Shown here: positions 60,246 to 64,000 of the stretch, piece after piece
Position numbering within the stretch: position 1 is the first letter of the stretch
Layout: every line of letters starts with the position of its first letter
Origin: Nonomuraea sp. NEAU-A123
GTDB lineage: Bacteria > Actinomycetota > Actinomycetes > Streptosporangiales > Streptosporangiaceae
Assembly (NCBI RefSeq): GCF_018603905.1
Contig: NZ_JAHFZZ010000009.1
Span: 248,001-312,000 of the forward strand
DNA length: 64,000 nt
Direction: 5' to 3'
Notes under the pieces: model-generated
What the model was told of the DNA's origin: nothing
Seen by the model: only the letters and a program-made list of their open reading frames with translations
The model's database searches: none
Position numbers and translations under genes: made by a program

Positions 60246-60467
60246 ATGGCACGCGGGACGGTGAAGTTCTGGAAGGCCGAGAAGGGCTGGGGGGCGATCT
60301 CCTCCCCTGACCTCCCCGAGGGGCGTGGTGACGCTTTCGCGCACTTCAGCGAGGTCGTCGGCAACGGCTTCCGGGAGCTCCACCCTGGCGATGTCGTGGA
60401 ATTCGACATCGAGGAAGGCCAGCAGGACAGCTTCCAGTTCCGCGCCCGCAACGTCCGCAAGCTGTGA
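60246..60467 (+). CDS. Atypical cold-shock-domain protein
   Basis: The 73-aa protein starts MARGTVKFWKAEKGWGAISS. It keeps the five-strand cold-shock layout and the FAHFSEV motif, but the usual KGFGFI RNA-binding motif reads KGWGAIS. A charged insert (DLPEGRGDAFA) lengthens the next loop. It should bind single-stranded RNA or DNA, perhaps with altered preference. A GGGGG run precedes the ATG. The gap to 60660 has no gene I can support. Confidence 0.9.
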   Translation: MARGTVKFWKAEKGWGAISSPDLPEGRGDAFAHFSEVVGNGFRELHPGDVVEFDIEEGQQDSFQFRARNVRKL

Positions 60468-60659
60468 CATCCGCCCCCGATACGGACACCTCGCCGACAA
60501 AATCTGGAAGGCGATCAAGTCCTGATCGGCTGGCGAGGCCGCCTTACCGTACGCACGCCGAAACCGCCGCCCTGAACAAGGCGCACACGTCGCGGACGAA
60601 GCGGCTTCGAGACAGGCCCAGGCAGCGCAGGGCCAGAGCGTGATCGACGGCGACCACGG

Positions 60660-61019
60660 TCACCGTGCCGAGCATTGACGTTCCTCATCGGCCAGGATCC
60701 GGGCGGCGACGTCGGCGGCGAGTGGATCGCCCGCGCCGTCGCGCAGGGCCCGGTAGTAGCGCAGCGCGATCACCTTCTGCTCTTCTCCGACGAACAGCCG
60801 GACTGCCGCGCTGTAGGCGTCGTCTCCGACTTCGTCCGCTTTGGCGATCAGATCGGCGCCGTCGCCGCTCTCGCCGACCTGGAAGCGCTGGATGCTCGCG
60901 AGCACCGACCGGTGGAGACACGCACCCCGCCCCCAGCCGGGATCGCCGTCGGCGCGCCGTCGTACGGCCTCCGCTTCGAACCTCGCCACCCAGATGGCGA
61001 AGTCGGCACCATCGTTCAT
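60660..61019 (-). pseudogene. Ferritin-like-domain protein with internal deletion and lost C-terminus
   Basis: From ATG 61019 the 119-aa frame reads MNDGADFAIWVARFEAEAVR, later GDGADLIAKADEVGDDAYSA and FVGEEQ, then jumps to KVIALRYYRALRDGAGDPLA and ends ILADEERQCSAR. As I recall, actinobacterial ferritin-like relatives of ~250 aa have about 45 residues between the EEQ helix and the ALRYYRALRDG helix and continue well past the DEER helix. Here the middle is missing in frame and the end is cut. The remaining Glu residues cannot complete a four-helix metal site. The comparison is from memory, so moderately sure. Confidence 0.55.
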
Positions 61020-61121
61020 GCGACTCACCGTACGAACGGATTGTGCGCAAACCCTACGGGTGACTGTCGAGGTTTTGTGCATGTTCTCCGGCGCCGTAGC
61101 GGTAGACCTCGCGGCCGCCCT

Positions 61122-62009
61122 TCATGACGTCTCGGGGAGGGCGCGCAGGGTGCCGGTGGCGACCATCGACACTCCGCCTCCGACGGTGACCCGTTCCACG
61201 GCGTCGGGCGTGCCGTAGGCGGTGATCGCGATCCTGCTGGGCCGTCCGGTGAAGCGGCCCTGCGCCAGCGACAGTTCCACGCCGTCGCGGGCCCGGCCGT
61301 GGCGCATCAGGTAGGTGGCCACGCAGCCGGCGGCGCTGCCGGTCGCGACGTCTTCGAGCACGCCGTCGTTGTTCCAGTGCCTGCCTTCGAGCGCTCCCGC
61401 GTCGAGGACGTAGACGTACTGCGCGCCGAGCCCGCCGAGGAAGCCCTCGAAGTCGGGGTGCGTGATGCGGGCCCGGGCGAGCACGTCACCGTCGCGCACC
61501 GGTACGACGAGATAGCGCAGGCCCGTGGAGATGATCTCCAGCGGCAACGTGTCGTCGAGGTCGGCGGGGGTGAGGCCCAACGCCGCGGCGACCGGTTCCA
61601 GAGGGACGGTTGTCCGCACGAGTTCGGGCCGTCCCGGGTCCAGCGACGCCGATACCTGGCCATCGGTGTCGCCGCGCGTGGTGACGTCAACCTTCCTGGC
61701 GCCCAACAAGAATGTCCAGTGCCGAGCTTCGCCGTACGCGGCCCCGCTGCGTTCGTGGAGTACGGCCGCCGCGCCCAGCACCGGATGCCCGGCGAAGTCG
61801 AGCTCCCCCATCAGGTCGAAGACCCGCGCGTGGACGACGTCCGGCTCCTCGGTGGTCCGGACGAAGATCGTCTCGAAATGCCGCAGCTCCTGGGTCAGCC
61901 GCGCCATCTGGGCCTCCCCCAGCGGCGGAGGATCGACGAAAACGGCGAGGCTGTTGCCGCTGAATGGGCGGTCGGAGAAGACGTCCACGTGGTGGTAGCC
62001 AATAGCCAT
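61122..62009 (-). CDS. PhzF-family isomerase/epimerase
   Basis: The 295-aa protein opens HHVDVFSDRPFSGNSLAVFV, has the catalytic Glu in RHFETIFV (~residue 46), FAGHPVLGAAAVL and EDVATGSAAGCVATYLM. It is an intact member of the PhzF branch, distinct from the protein at 18810. It diverges from a LysR gene 70 bases away, its likely regulator. The gap holds CATT-GAG-AATG at 62036-62046 as a possible operator half. Substrate unknown. Confidence 0.92.
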   Translation of the reverse strand: MAIGYHHVDVFSDRPFSGNSLAVFVDPPPLGEAQMARLTQELRHFETIFVRTTEEPDVVHARVFDLMGELDFAGHPVLGAAAVLHERSGAAYGEARHWTFLLGARKVDVTTRGDTDGQVSASLDPGRPELVRTTVPLEPVAAALGLTPADLDDTLPLEIISTGLRYLVVPVRDGDVLARARITHPDFEGFLGGLGAQYVYVLDAGALEGRHWNNDGVLEDVATGSAAGCVATYLMRHGRARDGVELSLAQGRFTGRPSRIAITAYGTPDAVERVTVGGGVSMVATGTLRALPETS

Positions 62010-62079
62010 GTGACCAGCCTAGGAGCGGCATCCGTCATTGAGAATGGCGATATCAGCGTGGGCAGAATAATGAACGCTT

Positions 62080-62973
62080 ATGGAGAAGGATTTCCACATC
62101 GCCGATCTGCGCTCGTTCGCGGCGACCGTGCGCGCCGGGAGCATCACGCGGGCCGCGGCGGCGCTGAAGGTGAGTCAGCCCGCCGTGAGCCAGCGGATCC
62201 AGCGCCTGGAGCAGGCCGCCGGGGAGCGCATCCTCATCAGGGACCCGCAGGGTGCCAGGCTCACGCCCGCGGGTGAGACGCTCCTCGCCTACGCCGAACG
62301 CATGCTGGCCCTGCACGACGAGGCCCGCGCCTCGATCGCCGGGCGTGGCGCCGCGCCGTCGGGCCGGCGCACGATCGGGCTGCTCGAGGATCTGGCGATC
62401 ACCACCTTTCCCGCGGCCCTCGCCGACTTCGCCGTACTCCATCCGCGAGTCGATCTCGAAGTGATCGTCGGCTCGGCGGCGCCCCTGCGCAGGCTCGCCG
62501 ACCGGGGGCGTCTTGACCTGGTGTTCGGGGATCCGTCGGTCATGCCCGAGGCGTCCGTACGCTGGCAGCGTCAGGTCCCGCTGACCTGGGCGTACGCGCC
62601 GGCCTTCGACCCGCTCGCCGATCCGCTGCCGCTGGTGCTGTTCTCGCAGCCCTGCCAATGGCGCCAGCCCGTCCTGGACGCGCTCAGCCGCCATGGGCGT
62701 CAATGGCGGATCGCCTTCCAGAGCACCAGCGCGCATGCCGTACAGGCGGCCATCGCAGCCGGGATCGGCGTCGGCGCGCTGCTGGTGGGCAACGTGCCGG
62801 CGGGCGCTGTACGCCCGGCGGAGCAGCACGGGTTGCCGCTGGTGCCCATGGTCGACATCGCGATCTCCCGGCGCGCCGGCACCGACACCGATCAGGCCCT
62901 CAACAGCTTGGAGCGCCTCCTGCGGCGGGCCGCCGCCCAAGACGCGCCTGAGAGATTCCCTCTGACGGGGTAG
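62080..62973 (+). CDS. LysR-family transcriptional regulator
   Basis: The 297-aa protein begins MEKDFHIADLRSFAATVRAG, with recognition helix SQPAVSQRIQRLEQAAGERI, followed by the effector-binding domain (~residues 90-290). It faces the PhzF gene and is ten bases before the metal transporter gene, so it may share transcription with the latter by proximity. PhzF is its more probable target. Effector unknown. Confidence 0.93.
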   Translation: MEKDFHIADLRSFAATVRAGSITRAAAALKVSQPAVSQRIQRLEQAAGERILIRDPQGARLTPAGETLLAYAERMLALHDEARASIAGRGAAPSGRRTIGLLEDLAITTFPAALADFAVLHPRVDLEVIVGSAAPLRRLADRGRLDLVFGDPSVMPEASVRWQRQVPLTWAYAPAFDPLADPLPLVLFSQPCQWRQPVLDALSRHGRQWRIAFQSTSAHAVQAAIAAGIGVGALLVGNVPAGAVRPAEQHGLPLVPMVDIAISRRAGTDTDQALNSLERLLRRAAAQDAPERFPLTG

Positions 62974-62983
62974 AGGGGGCGTC

Positions 62984-63901
62984 ATGAGCGGCGACGGATC
63001 ACATCAGGCAACTCTCGCGGCGCTGGCCGCCAATGTGGGAGTGGCGGTCACCAAGTTCGTGGCATTCTTCTTCACCGGCTCCTCGGCGATGCTCGCCGAG
63101 GGCATCCACTCCATCGCCGATACCGGCAACCAGGGTCTGCTCATGCTCGGCCGCCGGCGGGCCCGGCGCGGGCCCAGTCCGGACCACCCTTTCGGCTACG
63201 GGCGCGAGCGCTACTTCTACGGGTTCCTGGTGTCGCTCGTGCTGTTCTTCGGCGGTGGGCTGTTCGCCCTGTATGAGGGGTACGAGAAGATCGCTCATCC
63301 GCAGCCGCTGGAGAGCTGGCCGTGGGCGATCGGGGTGCTGCTGGCGGCGATCGTCATGGAGGGCCTGTCGCTGCGCACCGCCGTACGCAACTCCAATCGC
63401 GTGCGCGGTGGCCGGTCATGGCCCGGGTTCATCCGCGAGGCGAAGGCGCCCGAGCTGCCGGTGGTGTTGCTGGAGGACACGGCGGCGCTGGCCGGGCTGG
63501 TGTTCGCGCTGATCGGCGTCGGGCTGACGGTGATCACCGGCAACTCCGCCTTCGACGGCCTCGGCTCGATCGCGATCGGGCTGCTGCTGGTGGCGGTGGC
63601 CGTGACGCTGGCCCGGGAGACCAAGAGCATGATCATCGGTGAGGCGGCCGCGCCCGCCGTCCAGGACGCCATCGAGGACATACTGGACGGCGACCCGTCC
63701 ATCCAGGAGTTCACCCAGGTACGCACCCTGCACCTGGGCCCGGAGGACCTGCTGGTGGCCGCCCGGGTCACGATGCACCCGTCGGACGACGTGGAGGGCG
63801 CCGCGCAGGCGCTGGCGGAGACGGAACGGCGGATCAGGGAGCGGGTGTCGATCGCGTCGGCGGTGTACCTGCAGCCGAATCCGCCGCGCCGGGCTTCCTA
63901 A
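62984..63901 (+). CDS. Cation diffusion facilitator (CDF) metal transporter
   Basis: The 305-aa protein has about six membrane segments. Metal-site residues appear in AEGIHSIADTGNQ (His and Asp of segment two) and LLEDTAALAG (Asp of segment five). The C-terminal cytoplasmic domain (VQDAIEDILDGDPSIQEFTQ onward) is the usual metal-sensing dimer fold. It exports Zn, Mn, Fe or similar ions by proton exchange; the metal cannot be read. Its TAA overlaps the stop of the convergent epimerase. Confidence 0.93.
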   Translation: MSGDGSHQATLAALAANVGVAVTKFVAFFFTGSSAMLAEGIHSIADTGNQGLLMLGRRRARRGPSPDHPFGYGRERYFYGFLVSLVLFFGGGLFALYEGYEKIAHPQPLESWPWAIGVLLAAIVMEGLSLRTAVRNSNRVRGGRSWPGFIREAKAPELPVVLLEDTAALAGLVFALIGVGLTVITGNSAFDGLGSIAIGLLLVAVAVTLARETKSMIIGEAAAPAVQDAIEDILDGDPSIQEFTQVRTLHLGPEDLLVAARVTMHPSDDVEGAAQALAETERRIRERVSIASAVYLQPNPPRRAS

Positions 63902-64000
63902 ATCGTTGACGTCAGCAGGCTCTCCGCGCAGTCGACAACGGTCGTGGCGGCAGGTCGTGGGCGCCAGCCCAGCAGGCGCTGGGCCTTCTCCGAGGTGTGT
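63898..64000 (-). CDS. C-terminal end of an NAD-dependent epimerase/dehydratase, cut by the window edge
   Basis: The last 33 codons read TSEKAQRLLGWRPRPAATTV, then VDCAESLLTSTI and TAG. S/D-x-x-K-A-x-x-x-L-G-W-x-P is the classic end of extended short-chain dehydrogenases acting on nucleotide sugars or similar compounds. The rest lies beyond position 64000, so the substrate is unknown. Confidence 0.7.
   Translation of the reverse strand, partial: HTSEKAQRLLGWRPRPAATTVVDCAESLLTSTI

Overview
The window is 64 kb of very GC-rich, densely packed actinobacterial chromosome. An integration host factor of the mIHF type, a DUF574/SAV2177-family methyltransferase, a type-2 (long) LeuA, a Gly-Cys-Val tRNA trio, many GTG starts and overlapping stop/start codons, and sugar importers without their own ATPase all point to a filamentous actinomycete. 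Streptosporangiaceae (for example Nonomuraea or a relative) is my best guess; the genus is an inference. I see no plasmid, phage, insertion sequence or CRISPR array.

Layout. 0-3.8 kb: a truncated unknown gene, an unknown protein, leuA with an attenuator leader peptide, and a FadR-type GntR regulator. 3.8-11 kb: a secreted Asp-box (sialidase-like) protein, then a ROK-controlled sugar importer operon ending in a GH29 alpha-L-fucosidase. 11-15 kb: a lanthipeptide-synthetase-like LanKC protein coupled to a methyltransferase, with an odd amber-interrupted small frame upstream and no obvious Cys-containing precursor. 15-22 kb: amino-acid/imino-acid metabolism (LysR, EamA exporter, M17 aminopeptidase, deleted RidA, PhzF, proline racemase family) with four decayed genes or fragments. 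22-31.6 kb: one long minus-strand operon of LacI regulator, sugar ABC importer, four ADP-ribosylglycohydrolase (DraG-like) paralogues and ribokinase. 31.7-42.5 kb: MFS/ROK pair, mIHF, two-component system, acyltransferase, GNAT, Ski2-like helicase and a DUF2087 protein. 42.4-53.2 kb: a second large minus-strand glycan operon (GH36, importer, PhoD phosphodiesterase, GH27, GH20) facing its ROK regulator. 53.2-64 kb: AraC/PhyH, DusB, an ACT protein, three tRNAs, DUF574 methyltransferase, MFS, cold-shock protein, an internally deleted ferritin-like gene, PhzF/LysR, a CDF metal transporter and the end of an SDR epimerase.

How the parts work together. Three complete sugar-scavenging modules follow one plan: a local regulator (ROK, LacI, ROK), a lipoprotein binding protein, two permeases, no ATPase, and dedicated glycoside hydrolases. 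They presumably share a housekeeping MsiK-type ATPase encoded elsewhere. The DraG/ribokinase operon reads as uptake and hydrolysis of a ribosylated compound followed by ribose phosphorylation. The GH36/PhoD/GH27/GH20 operon reads as use of a phosphate-containing galactosylated and N-acetylhexosaminylated polymer; glycosylated teichoic acid is an attractive candidate. Both proposals are inference from gene content.

The 14.6-22 kb stretch carries several broken or shortened genes, so this is a region of gene loss rather than an intact pathway.
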